Of a stretch of 64,000 nt of DNA, positions 22,978-34,232 are shown piece after piece. Position 1 is the stretch's first letter. Every line of letters starts with the position of its first letter. Source of the stretch: Perkinsus chesapeaki (Eukaryota; Perkinsozoa; Perkinsida; Perkinsidae); contig JAAPAO010000005.1 in the NCBI GenBank assembly GCA_013115145.1, positions 1-64,000 of the forward strand, written 5' to 3'. The position numbers and the translations under genes are program-made. The notes beneath the pieces were generated by a model, which worked only from the letters and a program-made list of their open reading frames with translations, made no database searches and was not told the DNA's origin.

Positions 22978-23217
22978 GAGTGTGTTTGATAGGGCGTTAC
23001 TGTATCTGTTTTTGCAAGCCTTCAAGTTAGTGGCTTGAACTCATAATAGTTCACAGTATAAATGATCCTCTTAGCCAGCTTTAAACAGTTTTGAACAGTG
23101 TCTCTAGAGTCATACGAGACGTAAATTGTCCTGCTACATCGCCATAGATCACCTTGAATGGTTCCATTTTCGGTTAGAGTGGGTTGTTCTGGTGGATGAG
23201 CATGTTCCGACTTTCAG

Positions 23218-26200
23218 GCCCCACTAAGACTCTAGATGCCGCTCATCTCTCCGGTGCTGGAGATGTCTACTGGAAGGTCCATGCCGAACAGGAGGGATTC
23301 AATAAAATATTGGACTACCTAGAGTTGGTCACTTCAGCCGCTCAAGGCCTAACCATGGACAATCTGGAGTCGCTTCCAGTGGATCCGATAGAGCGTGAAG
23401 TGAAATATACTGTAAGGCCTGGAAGCCGAGTGAGAGTGGGATTATTGAGGTTCATTCAGCCTGGGATAAATCATGATCCGAGATGGCTTTGCGCCGGGCG
23501 GCCTACTGCTCACGGTCTGGAGCCGGGTATCCTGGATATAGGCACGTTTAATGAGTTCAGGGAAGGTTTTGCTAAGGCTGCTGTGGTGGGACGTGGACGA
23601 TTGGGAGGTAAGTTATAATGATTATCTATTATCTATATATGAGTATATATATCAATGTACAGTATTGCACTAGGGTCTATACTGGCGAGTCAGCTCACCA
23701 GACTGCTCGGCTCCCAACTATTTTCCGATCGTGTAATCTCACGTAAATTAGCAAGCTCGTTGATGTGAGTGGATTACTACAGACGTGATTCGATATCTTC
23801 TAGTATAATGATAGTGGGGGAAGTGTAAATGGGGCCTGGTTATATCTTAGAGCCTAGCGGGCCAAAAGATATTATTTGGCCCAAAGAAGGATTATTCAGC
23901 ATTGAGAACGAAGGTCCGACGTGGATAGGTTTTTACGTTCCTACTTCCCATGAGTTTTGGTTCATGGTTCTGCTATGCTTGAAGTCCAGAGATCTGCGGG
24001 CTCGCACGGACTATTCCCCTGCGGGTTGTGATCTGTTACGTTCTGCCAGGTATCCCCGTCGGCGTTGTCCTGTCTGAGAACAGGACCACTACCAAGCCTG
24101 TCGATGAAGAGGGCATCCCGATTGATGTAAGCCACTTGAGGGGGTTACTCACTGTATGGTAATGTTGTATTTAGTCGGATACCCCAGCTAGCTCTGTATC
24201 AGAAGCTGGACAGGTATGGTTCCCGGACTCGGCAAGGAAGACTTACGAGGCTATCAGGTAAGGGATATAGGGGATGCTTGAGGGGAGGAAATAGAGCTAT
24301 GTGGGCATGTTAAAAATGGGCGTATCTAAGAGAGAGTCGGTATCTGTTCGATAAGCCTTTTGTTGTGTATCTAATTTGAAGGTTTTCGTGGCGCGTGACG
24401 GATAGCACCTATCGTTTATCTTTCAGAGACTTCGCCCAGGAGGGTCTGAAGGCCATTTTGATCGTAGCCAACTGGAGAGGGTTTTCCGGTGGAATGCGGG
24501 ATATGTAATATTTTATCAATAACCATATCGACGAGGCAATTGATAGGTATAAGGAGATTCTCAAGGAGGGGTCTCGTATTGTTGATGCATTGGTGGCCTG
24601 TGAGGCCTATGACGTGAGCGTGCTCACCTATCTGCCTCCATTCGGTGAATTGAGAGGAGGTTCATGGGTTGTTATCGATAGACAGATAGCACCCAATAAC
24701 ATTGTGGTAGTAACTGGACAGGGGTTCACTGGAAAGTTGGTGTTCAAGTTATTGCTGGAAATGTGTATATTGATTTTAAAGATAAATAATAGGGTAGTTA
24801 TTAAATGTAATGATAATATTTAATATCATCATGCATTACAAGTATAATATTGTACGCCGTTTTTTCGCCTACGGCAGCTCATAGTCACTCGCGTGATTAG
24901 TTGATTGTCTTGTCGACTCGCGGAACGTCGGATTGGGGGGTCATTGCGAAGATCGGAGCTGATGCTGCTCCCGGGATGAGCATTCTTAAAGACAGCCGCC
25001 GGCGTTGTTCAGGTTTTTGCCGATCCTACTTCTAGGATGAATATTATTGAACCTGCCGGATTCTGTAAAGTCAAATTTCGCGATAATCGCGAAGTGACTC
25101 AAACCATAAAACGTTTGGATGCCCAGATCATCGAGTGGCAGAAGCAGGTAGCTGAATAGGGGTGGAGGTGAAGTGTGTGAGGGATTGACTTCAGATGGAC
25201 AAGACTGAATCAGCTGATGAGAAGCTTTCAATACAGTCCATGATCGCTAAACGTGTGGATGAGCTGATGCCCGACTATAAGAGGGTAAGCCAATGGAAGA
25301 CTGCATATGGTGGGGAAATTTCCGGAAATTTTTGGGAAAAATTGGTGGGATTTTTCCTCCAAGTGAGGATCAATTGGGGACGGGGAAAATGCGTGGAAAC
25401 ATTTTTGGGGTCAGGTTGCATTGAAGTTTGCGGAGCTTCAAGATTCACCTTATCGTGCCGTAGAGAAGGGTGTCGTCGAATCAGTGCTGCCATTTACCGA
25501 TACGAGAATGAGAATATATTGGTCATTCAGGAGACGCATTGCTGTTTATGCGTTGAGGAGAAGGTAAATAGTTTGGTTTGCATTTTATATAGTGTTAGTG
25601 CTGTTGGTGGACAACCGAAACTGGTCTTGGAAATATTATTAATAGGAGCGGTGTGTCTAGTTTTAGTAGAGTTGTCTTGTTGTAGACGGAGGGCGAATTA
25701 AAGCTTGAAGGAAGTGAAGGCTTTATTGGAGGTTATACTTATGTATCATCACCGATCGGTTTATGAGACAGCGTGTTCAGAAAGTGAACACTGCTGAGTG
25801 AATAACGAATTTCACAAGCCTTCGTTGGCTCAGCCGTTGGTTGGGAGAGCATATTGATGAATCTTTTCTGTAGAATTCATGTACTTGTATGGCAACTAAG
25901 AAAATATGATACTGAAATCTCATGATTAGTGTGCTCATCGTGACTCGTTGGTGAAACGTTGTGATTGGTGGATTAGGCATCTAATGACGGTCTCAGTTCA
26001 ATAGTGTAACCTATCAGATACGTCACTCTATCGCCCTCCACGACCCTGTCTGAAGCTGAGGAGTGTATTATGGCCTGGGCTAAGGCAGACGGCATAGATA
26101 CGACTGATGATAGAAGAGTGGCAGATTGGGCACAGCAAGGCCAGGAATCGCACCAGGTGCAAATGGGTACTCGAAAACTGCCAGTGTTATCTTGCTCGAA

Positions 26201-26711
26201 AGCTCAACAATTGAGTGGCTTGTAGTTGATGCTTGGTACTGCAAGTTCCACCGAGAACCGCGGTATTATCCGTCACTCGCCACGAATTATAGTTCGTAGC
26301 AATTTCATTCTCGTTTCGGACGTCCATGTTGAGGCGCCCTTTTATCAGGTCACCGCCTTCGCCAATCGTTTTGCCGTTGTTCGTCGCACATACATCCAAT
26401 CGCGTGTGCTGGAGTTGGCCTCGAACAGTACTACTGCTCGATCGACCCTGGCGGCAATGGCAGCACTACAGAGTAGCTCTGGGGTGCTGCGTCGAACACC
26501 GATATCGAATGGAGATGGCCGCAGTTCGAAGGGTAAGTGGTTCATCCGTTACAATTCACAGTGTGCTATGCCTCCAGTGCGCTCGGTTTCGGTTGATGCT
26601 CTCTCTGTGCCGTCTGATACGTCAACTTACGGATCGCCGGTGCTCGGTCCTTCTACCACGGATGATGTCATTCAAAGGCGACGATGCGCTTCTAGCAGTG
26701 GCAGAAAGTAA
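23218..26711 (+). CDS. ACC: Acetyl-CoA carboxylase, carboxyltransferase domain (5'-incomplete)
   Basis: Exons: 23218-23607, 24050-24126, 24175-24257, 24427-24504, 24547-24706, 25013-25147, 25195-25284, 25415-25563, 26018-26156 and 26349 onward. Diagnostic stretches in order are DPRWLCAGRP, GRLGGIPVGVV (formed across an intron), GQVWFPDSARKTYEAI, ANWRGFSGGMRDMY (across a 42-base intron), PPFGELRGGSWVVID, FADPTSRMNIIEPAGF, VALKFAELQDSPYRA and RIYWSFRRRIAVY. These follow the C-terminal half of the eukaryotic carboxyltransferase domain closely, including the GGS motif that holds the transferred carboxyl group. The enzyme carboxylates acetyl-CoA to malonyl-CoA. Biotin carboxylase, biotinyl and N-terminal carboxyltransferase parts are not found upstream. 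The C-terminal border after 26532 is uncertain (Ser-rich read-through to 26711). Confidence 0.85.
23859..23882. repeat. Hairpin in acetyl-CoA carboxylase intron
   Basis: A perfect 8-base inverted repeat (GGGCCAAA/TTTGGCCC) with an 8-base loop lies inside the unusually long 442-base intron 23608-24049. The intron also contains an 82-codon open frame of unclear meaning. Confidence 0.5.
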
Positions 26712-27830
26712 GCGATGTTTGTAGCTCTGATGAAGATGAGGATGATGTGCTTTAGGCTACGATCGATGAGTTCGTACGCTGATAAGACTGTCGAGGCTGT
26801 TGCAGCAGCGAGTCGAAGCTAATTTTCTAAACACCACATTAAAGACTAAGCCTTTGTTTCTTATTCAGTTTTCGAGACCGAGAGGGGATGTTTCGTCAGT
26901 TTGGTTGTCGTCGGCGTTTGTGCTGCTGCTGCATATTAAATGCTGCGGGCCCTTGCTTAGAGTAGTTCCTGTACAGACTGTTGTTATGCTCTTCGTCATC
27001 TTTCGCCTTGAAGATCGAACTCCTACATAGACGCGAAAGCTTTGTTGTGCTAGTCAATTAATGTGGCGATGTGAAGGTCTGAGTGCTCGAAATGCAAAGC
27101 AGCTGCCCAGGGGTCACCATTGTAGAGTGAATAACGTTGGAGAGATGGATTTATAGAACACTGGGCTCTGAAAAGTGACACTGGAAGCCGTATGAGGGCA
27201 TATATTTAGGATATTGTCTTGAGAAGCCTTAACAGAAAGAGAGTCGCTACTAGCGACTGAGCTATGAGCCGCTTTATTTAGTTAAGTGATGATAAAGTTT
27301 ATTATTATTATGAAGATGGGGGCTAATCAGGGTTAGCCTTCATATTAAACATCATTCATTGAGAACACAATCGACAAGTGCTCGATGAAATGCTGTTGCT
27401 CCTGGTCGATCTCATAGTAACCCAACACTATCTTCTTAAGTGATAATGACGATAACAATGGAGGGATCAAAGGGAAAAGGAGTTATTCTACTCTAACCAA
27501 CTAATCTATGTACTTGCGTGCCCTTTAGCTACCAATGGGAAGTGCAAGTAAGTACAAGTAAACAAGTTGGAATCCGCGCACAGCAACAGTACGACAAGTG
27601 GACAGATCGAAGAGCATAGGCAGTCTTAGAAGCCTGAGAGGCTTCAGAAGCTGAGCTTCTAACTCGACAGAGGACAAAGGACAAAAGGCCAGTGCTGACA
27701 AACGCGTATGACCGATTGATAATTGATACTGGCTACTACTGACTACTCCAAGATTAGACACTTCCTGAGATAACAATTGCGGAACCACAATTATAATATT
27801 ATTTACATAGATGATCTGATTGTTGCTAAT
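26712..27830. other. Intergenic, nothing recognised
   Basis: This is the 3' flank of the acetyl-CoA carboxylase gene and of the first leftward secreted-family gene. Open frames here are short and compositionally unremarkable. Confidence 0.4.
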
Positions 27831-28214
27831 CTAACAAGCCTTCAATGGATAATTTCCAAGCTGTGTGACATAAAGTGTATTATCCTTGTAGTTGAGTTTA
27901 GCAAGTTGATCGGCGCTGATGGGAACACCGAGTTTCTTGATCAAATCCCCCAGCTTGTCCACAGACTTCACGGTGACATCACCAGTAGACGCTTCATACG
28001 TATATTCTAAGCCAGTCTCACGAACGCTCTTCGTCTCACCGCCGGTAGGGGTCCATGAGCCCTCGACGTTGAATGCCGACGAGGAGGTAACCGTTATTTT
28101 GAAAGTGGCCTTGCCGAAGGGGGTATCAGGTGCCCCACAGTAGCTCCCAGTAGGACCATTGCCAACAATGGCGCAGACGACTGTTGATAGAACGAAGTTG
28201 ATCAGGATGCGCAT
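27831..28214 (-). CDS. Small secreted protein, SYCG family member 1
   Basis: A single uninterrupted frame of 127 codons starts at ATG 28214 with a signal peptide (MRILINFVLSTVVCAIVG). The mature part begins NGPTGSYCGAPDT and has the family layout: alternating hydrophobic and polar residues suggesting beta strands, a SWTPTGGETK motif near residue 55, TGDVTVKSVDKL near 80, and the closing LYVTQLGNYPLKAC. Only two cysteines are conserved in the mature region, one in SYCG and one at the extreme C-terminus, which could form a disulfide joining both ends. No known domain is recognised. It lies 92 bases from a truncated family copy. Confidence 0.75.
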   Translation of the reverse strand: MRILINFVLSTVVCAIVGNGPTGSYCGAPDTPFGKATFKITVTSSSAFNVEGSWTPTGGETKSVRETGLEYTYEASTGDVTVKSVDKLGDLIKKLGVPISADQLAKLNYKDNTLYVTQLGNYPLKAC

Positions 28215-28305
28215 TATGGAAACAACGAACGAACCTAAATGCTATAAAAGCGGCATGCTCGATGAATATATCGGACAAATCTCGCTGAGGCTAGCTTTTC
28301 CTATG

Positions 28306-28632
28306 CTAGCTAAATGTCTCCATTGTAGAAGAATGGATACCATTAGAAGCTCGGTGTGACCTGTGCGCACCAGGTGAACTTTTCGCTGGGAACTTTGAAT
28401 CGGCAATAATGCGGCTGAGTTGGGCTCGTGTAGCTCTTCGTCTCGCCTTCGTCTCGCCACCGGTGGGGGTCCATGAACCCTCGATTGTGCAGGCCGCTTC
28501 AGAGGTTACTGTTACGTTGACGTTTCCTTTTCCGTCCTTAGTTTCGGGGGCCGCGCAGAAACTTCGTGTTGGTTGACCTCCAACAATGGTGTACACGACA
28601 GCGAATAGGACAACGCTGATCAGAGTGCGCAT
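28306..28632 (-). pseudogene. Truncated SYCG-family copy
   Basis: Starts like the family (MRTLISVVLFAVVYTIVGG, then RSFCAAPET) and keeps the SWTPTGGETK motif. It then diverges into an unrelated Arg/Ser-rich sequence and stops without the LDKL, LYV..LGNYPL or C-terminal cysteine parts. A small local repeat (TTCGTCTCGCC twice, near 28436-28457) sits exactly where similarity is lost, suggesting slippage as the cause. It is probably non-functional, though a shortened secreted protein cannot be excluded. Confidence 0.6.
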
Positions 28633-30375
28633 TGTAGAGATAAACCTTAATAAGAGAACTGCTCTAGGTAATTCTATACACGTAGTGATACGAGGCGGTG
28701 TAACTTGCCCGGCATCATTCTTGTCATCCGCTATAACCGTTGTGCTTGTGTGACATATTGTACGTGTCATAGCACTCATCGACGATCATGCGCTACTTGT
28801 CTCGGGTGATCCTGTTAGATTCACCTAACGCTGAATCATAGTTATTTGTAGCTTGTTCGACACTTAATTGTCGAGTGTACTCGCGGCTAGGCTCACTACC
28901 CGCCAAAAACGCCGCTGCGTGGCGCAAGGGGTACGGAAAACGAAGTGTCACCTCGCCCAGCGTGACACATTCCGAGCGTTCCACGGCCGCCGTGGGAATT
29001 TGGACAATTGAAAGGAAACTTTAGGTTCGGACATTCCCAAGCTAGCGCTCCAGCAGTGGTTTTCACTGAGGTCATTTTATGCTAACGGAGCGCCGCTTTC
29101 TGTTTCTGTTCCGGACTTTCAACTTCTACGGGAATCTTCCGAATCGTGCGCCAGATTTCTCTGAATCTTCCTTTGGCTCCATTTTCCAATCGAACGAGCA
29201 CATCGTCAATCGGATTCTCACGGTTAGAGTGCTCAGACTCTGCATGCAAGTGTTAAATAACCCCTGGTGCATAGTACTATATGCACTCCCTTGTTGCCGA
29301 ATCCCCATATTTTCCTCTCTGGGGGACCCTGTTACCTCAAGGGTGTTGCACCATGGATTTGTCTCATGCCTTGAGATGCTTCGAAACTGTGTGGACGCTA
29401 ACGAGAGAGCGCGTTCAGCTCAGCCAATGACCCTGGAGGGCAAACGCGATGTTCACGAACGTGGGTTCGTCGAAATTCTGACAATGAAAGCAGAATCTGA
29501 TTAATTCGAAAGACAGGCTCCGCCTGAATTTTCCTCCAAGTTGGCTAGGCGGCGGGGTAGTTCGAGCTTGTTGGTGCTCCACCCGTGAGTCTCACTGTGA
29601 GACCCTCACAGCGCGAGAGAACCTAGCCGAGCGCGAGATTGCGCGCGTATGTCCTCTGCAACACACTTGACCGACTTCATTGATTCATGGACGGCTTAAC
29701 GGCGAACCCCATGGCTGATTTCTGCAAGGTGGTGAAATTATTTCCCACCTGAGGAAATCAACGTGAAGATACGGGGCCTAGTTGATGGATTGAGTAGCTG
29801 AAATATGATCGGTTACTCATCTCGATGTTGAATCGAATGTGATGTTTGGGCCGGTACGGCTCAGCCGAAATAGACATTCGATGTGCTTCGCTTCCGATTT
29901 GCTTCCAAACAAGCTCATTCTGAGGGATCCAGCTTCGGTTGGTCTCGGTCGGCTCTCGCTCAGAATATCGATAAGGAATAAAACAGAAGGTCAATTCACC
30001 GTATCAGCGATATGAGATGACTAAGTTGGAGTCGGCAGACCGAGTCTGCCAGACTCTGGCGGCCATCGTGAACATTGAGTGTTCAACAGCTCAACTGCGT
30101 TACATCCTATGTTTTCGTGCGATGGTCATGTTAAATTTCTCTTTAACGGCAAGCCATGTCACACTTGGGGAAACACAATCCTAATGACATCGTTAGCAAA
30201 TGCTTGATACAGTCATTTACTAGAGGGCATATGTAGCTTGTAGCCTCAGAGGGCCTGCTCACAATATGCCCAGGCTGACTAAATAAAATGACGTTGGTTT
30301 TATGTCACAGACTTTTACTAGGTGATATTTCTAGTTGGGATAGACAATATGGGATAATAATGATATGACGCAAAT
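28633..30375. repeat. Duplicated flanking unit of the secreted family (copy 1)
   Basis: The block from about 28730 to 29060 matches 30850-31160: both contain TATAACCGTTGTGCTTGTG TGACATATT, GGGTGATCCTG, AAGTGTCACCTCG..CAGTGTGACACATT-type words and a GTTCGGACA/ATTCGGACA end in the same order. A second block (about 29090-29290) matches about 31251-31400. Family gene plus flanks were therefore copied together. No gene other than the family is supported, although a leftward frame at 29758-29994 is open. Confidence 0.55.
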
Positions 30376-30762
30376 CTAGCATGCTGGCAAAGGGTAATCA
30401 CCAAGATTTGTAACGTAGAGCGTGTTATCCTTCAACTTGAGATGAGCAAGCTGTTCGGCACTGAGGGGAGCACCAATCTTGTCGATCAAGTCCTGCAGCT
30501 TATCCAAAGACGTGACGGTAACATCTCCTGTAGGCGAGTAGTACTGATACCCTACGCCAGTCTCACTGCCGCTCTTCGTTTCGCCGCCTCTAGGGGTCCA
30601 TGAAGCCTCTATGCTAAAAGTAGAGGAAGAAGTCACGGTTATCTTGAGCACCGCATCGCCGACAGGAGTGTGAGGTGACCCGCAGTAACTCCCTGTTGGT
30701 CCGTCACCAACAATGGCGCGCACTAAAACAAATAGGGCAACGCTGGTTAAAGTTCGCATCAT
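30376..30762 (-). CDS. Small secreted protein, SYCG family member 2
   Basis: Intact single-exon frame of 128 codons; the family start is either of two adjacent ATGs (30762 or 30759). Signal peptide MRTLTSVALFVLVRAIVG, then DGPTGSYCGSPHT, SWTPRGGETKSGSE, TGDVTVTSLDKL, GAPLSAEQLAHL, and the end LYVTNLGDYPLPAC. It has the two conserved cysteines. This is the copy whose upstream DNA matches that of the truncated copy at 28.6 kb, showing that they arose by duplication of a unit larger than the gene. Confidence 0.75.
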   Translation of the reverse strand: MMRTLTSVALFVLVRAIVGDGPTGSYCGSPHTPVGDAVLKITVTSSSTFSIEASWTPRGGETKSGSETGVGYQYYSPTGDVTVTSLDKLQDLIDKIGAPLSAEQLAHLKLKDNTLYVTNLGDYPLPAC

Positions 30763-32291
30763 CTACGTAGATAATGATAAGGGAACTGCTCTAGATAAAT
30801 GAATTCACGTATTGATACTAGAAGGGTTACGCCTGGCCGCGATAAGCTTTGATCTCCGCTATAACCGTTGTGCTTGTGTGACATATTACGTGTCCTAACG
30901 CTCAGCGAAGATAACTCGATATTTTTCCTGGGGTGATCCTGCCCGACTCACATAACGCTAACAGTTGGTCCCTTGTAACCCATTCCATACTAACTTATTG
31001 ACCGTGCTCGCGACTGGGCTCATCGCCTGGTGCTCAATGCCGCTGTATGGTGCTAGAAGGCTTCTAGTAGAAGCCCGGAAGATGAAGTGTCACCTCGGCC
31101 AGTGTGACACATTTTAGTCAGCCGGAGATTCGGACAACCGAACGAAATTTAGGAGTTCGAAAGCTCGGTAAGTAGCAGTGGCTCCGTCACAGTATAAAAC
31201 AAAGTCAGTATAAGCCCAATATAGATTATACTGATTCATGCCACTGACCAGTGGCCAGGCGTGAGTTCCCGTTTCCGTTTCGGACTTCTAGCTTATACGT
31301 GAAACGTGGGAGCTTTGAATCTGGGGGATTCCTCTTAGTAACAAGAAGAAACCCTCGAGGACCCCTGGGAAATCCTTGTGCCATACAGTATATGGTATAC
31401 ACACTACGACGCGCGACGCAGCTCGTCACAGGCAACAGACTGGACACATAGGGGGTATAACATAACTGTAACTACACAAGGCACTCCTTGGAGGAATGAG
31501 CTTCTCAGTCGCAAGCTCCCACTCTCCTCAGGTCGTGACGCTTCAGAACGTATTCTCCGTGACGAGCGCAAGAAACGCCCTCCGACAATGCACAGTAAAG
31601 AAACAGAAGCAATCGCAGTACATCAAAAACTCCACCCCCACCTACTTCCACGACATGAACTTGGTTGATCCCTCAAAGTTGGGGAAAACTAGCATCCTCT
31701 TAGTAGCTCTTAGTAACTTTAGTCCTCTTTGAGGTCACAGAGCAGTTACCCACCAGGATCGCATCCCGAGATGCACCTCCATGAACTGCAACTTGATCTG
31801 ATCTATTAAGAACCACATACTGACCGTCAGTATGCGTAGGAGAGATTCGAATAACAGAGCAATCGTATAAGCGGAGCAATCGTACAGGAGGATGCGAGAG
31901 GAAAGTGAGGCTTTCAGCTGACCCGCGGCTCCTAGTCGCTTCCTTCGTCTTGCAAAACGTGAGTACGGGAGTGGCAACATTCCAATAGAAAGCTCTAGCT
32001 TTGCGCTAGGCTGCCTAATAGAACCTGCTCGCGGCTATCACCGTTATGTATCCCCTATTAAAGACTCAACTCTAGCAATACTCCTTGACCGAATACAATC
32101 TATTATATCCTTCCAGCGACCAGAGCGCTGTTTCATATGTTGCTGATGACTGGACCAGAGCCGGTTAATAGGGTACCCGAGCCGACAAAATGGAGCAGCG
32201 TTCACATTACCCACTGGGAAATGAGATCCACTACTTGTTATTATTACTAGACTAGATCATATGAGACGACAAATAATAATTAGACACAAAA
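30763..32291. repeat. Duplicated flanking unit of the secreted family (copy 2)
   Basis: Counterpart of the 28.6-29.3 kb block (see that entry). The rest (31.5-32.3 kb) contains short plus-strand frames such as 31496-31732 without recognisable features. Confidence 0.5.
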
Positions 32292-32675
32292 CTAGCAGGA
32301 CTTCAGAGGAAAGTTTGCAAGACGGGTCACGTAAAGGGTATCATCTTTGAACTCAAGTTGAGCGAGCATGTCCGCGCTGAGGGGAGCGCCCATTCTTGCT
32401 ATCAAGTTCTTCAGCTTATCCAAACCCTTCACGGTCACTTTCCCTGTAGAGGTATCGTACTCGTACTCTACGTCATTCTCACTGCCGCTCTCCGTCTCAC
32501 CACCGATAGGGGTCCATGAAGCCTCGATATTGAATGTCGAAGAGGAAGTGATGGATATATTGATGGTCGCCTTGCCAAGAAAGGTATCAGCTGCCCCACA
32601 GTAACTCCCAGTAGGTCCATTGTCAACAATGGCGCAGGCGACTACCGATAGAATCACGTTTATCAGGATGCGCAT
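32292..32675 (-). CDS. Small secreted protein, SYCG family member 3
   Basis: A 127-codon frame starts at the family-type ATG 32675 (an upstream in-frame ATG at 32723 would mask the signal peptide, so the shorter start is preferred). Signal peptide MRILINVILSVVACAIV, then DNGPTGSYCGAADT, SWTPIGGETESGSE, TGKVTVKGLDKL, GAPLSADMLAQL and LYVTRLANFPLKSC. It is closest by eye to member 1. Its upstream DNA does not share the conserved block of the two neighbouring units, apart from short TGACATATTA words. Confidence 0.75.
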   Translation of the reverse strand: MRILINVILSVVACAIVDNGPTGSYCGAADTFLGKATINISITSSSTFNIEASWTPIGGETESGSENDVEYEYDTSTGKVTVKGLDKLKNLIARMGAPLSADMLAQLEFKDDTLYVTRLANFPLKSC

Positions 32676-34232
32676 TATGAGGATATGTAGATGATCGGAT
32701 GCCCGTACAGTCAGAAAAGGCAAACGGCTTAGAAGTTGTATCGCTACCCTCTGAAGCGGTCACACGGGGGTGACGTATTATGTGACATATTAGGTGACCT
32801 ATTCGTATAAGCCAAATTTATCCTCAATGTTCGCCTAGCATATCCCCTGCTATTCAGACTTGGCGAACACTCAAGTAAGTTGTTCGCGCCATAGTATGCT
32901 TGAAATGTTTCATCAAGAATGCCGACACAAGATACCGTATGTAGAACCGCAGCATCAGTTGTTCACCGCCGCGCAGTCGTGACATCTTACACTTCAGTGC
33001 CATTGTGAGAATCTCGGTCTAGGAGTGCTTTGTGTGTTTTGGAGTTCACAGGTACGGTCCGTGACGGACTTCGGATGGATCTCGTCGAGAACATCTCGAA
33101 GATCCATCATTTGTGAATCAGCGTTATTTAACATCAGTAGCTAGTACTGGGTCTGCTCAAATGCTCTTTCCAGAGGTCGGGTTGAGGCGTATATAGGCTC
33201 TTGTCACGAGGCGTACTTCTTTATGATACTATATGTTCTAGATGGCGCGTACTGTACCTCAGCAGTGCGTCTCCATCACAGTTGTTAAATATTCATACGC
33301 AGGCGGTTGCGACTCGACTTCCAACGGGGATTCGAGCAGAAGTGAGCATCTTTTCATTTTCACAACTCTTGCCAACACCGAGACCAATGAGCGTGCTCGG
33401 GCAGTGTGGTCAATCCTTTCGAGCTGGGAATTAATCCGGGGTGCCCATCGACGAGTTCATACATTTAAGGCATGTGTTAGGCTTCAGTCGGGGATTGTGC
33501 ATGCGTGCAGAACCTCTCGGAACCCGTGAGCCAGAAGGCGGAATCTCGTTTGGCATTGCGTACTACTCAATGCGTATCATGTATGATAAGGCAGTTCTAG
33601 AGATTGTTAGCTTTTTTGACTATCGGTCGAAGGTGTATCTCGCTCGCCGCCGTGCTAGAGAAGGGATATGAAACGGCTCGACGCACATTGAAGACAGCCG
33701 TATAATGTTAAAGACTTGACATCTTATTGAGAAACTCTCCGTCATATGTAAAACTGGGAAGTATGCACTCAGGATAGATACTCCCACACTACTAGAGGTC
33801 TAGTACCCTAATCTTCAGTCTTTTGACAAGGAGGAGCGGTTGGCAAAGCCGCGAGCTAGTCGAATTTGGATGTAGCACAAGGCTTGACATCGTCTTCGAA
33901 ATGTGGGTTTGGCTTATAATAGCTTTGTGTTTAGAATTGAAGAGTGCCCTATGTGATATAGTGTTAACGACTGTGCGGACTTCAACTAATAATACCCTAT
34001 AAGCTAATAAGCTGGTCCAGCTTACACACAGCGATGCCTTAGTGCCGCACTGGCCTTGCAAGGCAGTAGAATCAGTGTAACTTTCCAAACAACCGTGGGG
34101 AAGCTCTGAGCCTATGCGGGGCACTCACACCCTCATGGCGCCGGGGTGTTTGCTCGCTGTTGATGGAGTGATGCGTGGTAGGAATTGCCTCAGCTAGTTT
34201 TAAGTAATTCCCAACGACGCACAACATTCGCC
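32676..34232. other. Intergenic with weak plus-strand frames
   Basis: Two plus frames (33242-33529 and 33441-33671) have somewhat protein-like content, the second reading VPIDEFIHLRHVLGFSRG, but they overlap in different phases and no splice junction joins them convincingly. No family is recognised. Confidence 0.3.

Noticed and set aside
23829-24077. 82-codon open frame resembling a protein between two carboxyltransferase exons
   Set aside because: It lies wholly in the intron 23608-24049, whose removal restores the exact family sequence GRLGGIPVGVV. The frame has no recognised homology.
24503-24510. In-frame TAA inside the highly conserved RGFSGGMRDM region of acetyl-CoA carboxylase
   Set aside because: A 42-base GT-AG intron (24505-24546) removes it and restores the conserved Met-Tyr. 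It is not a pseudogene mutation.
26533-26561. 29-base GTAAGT...CACAG intron near the end of acetyl-CoA carboxylase
   Set aside because: It is shorter than any other supported intron here and would cause early termination. Read-through is open and equally plausible, so the end was left uncertain.
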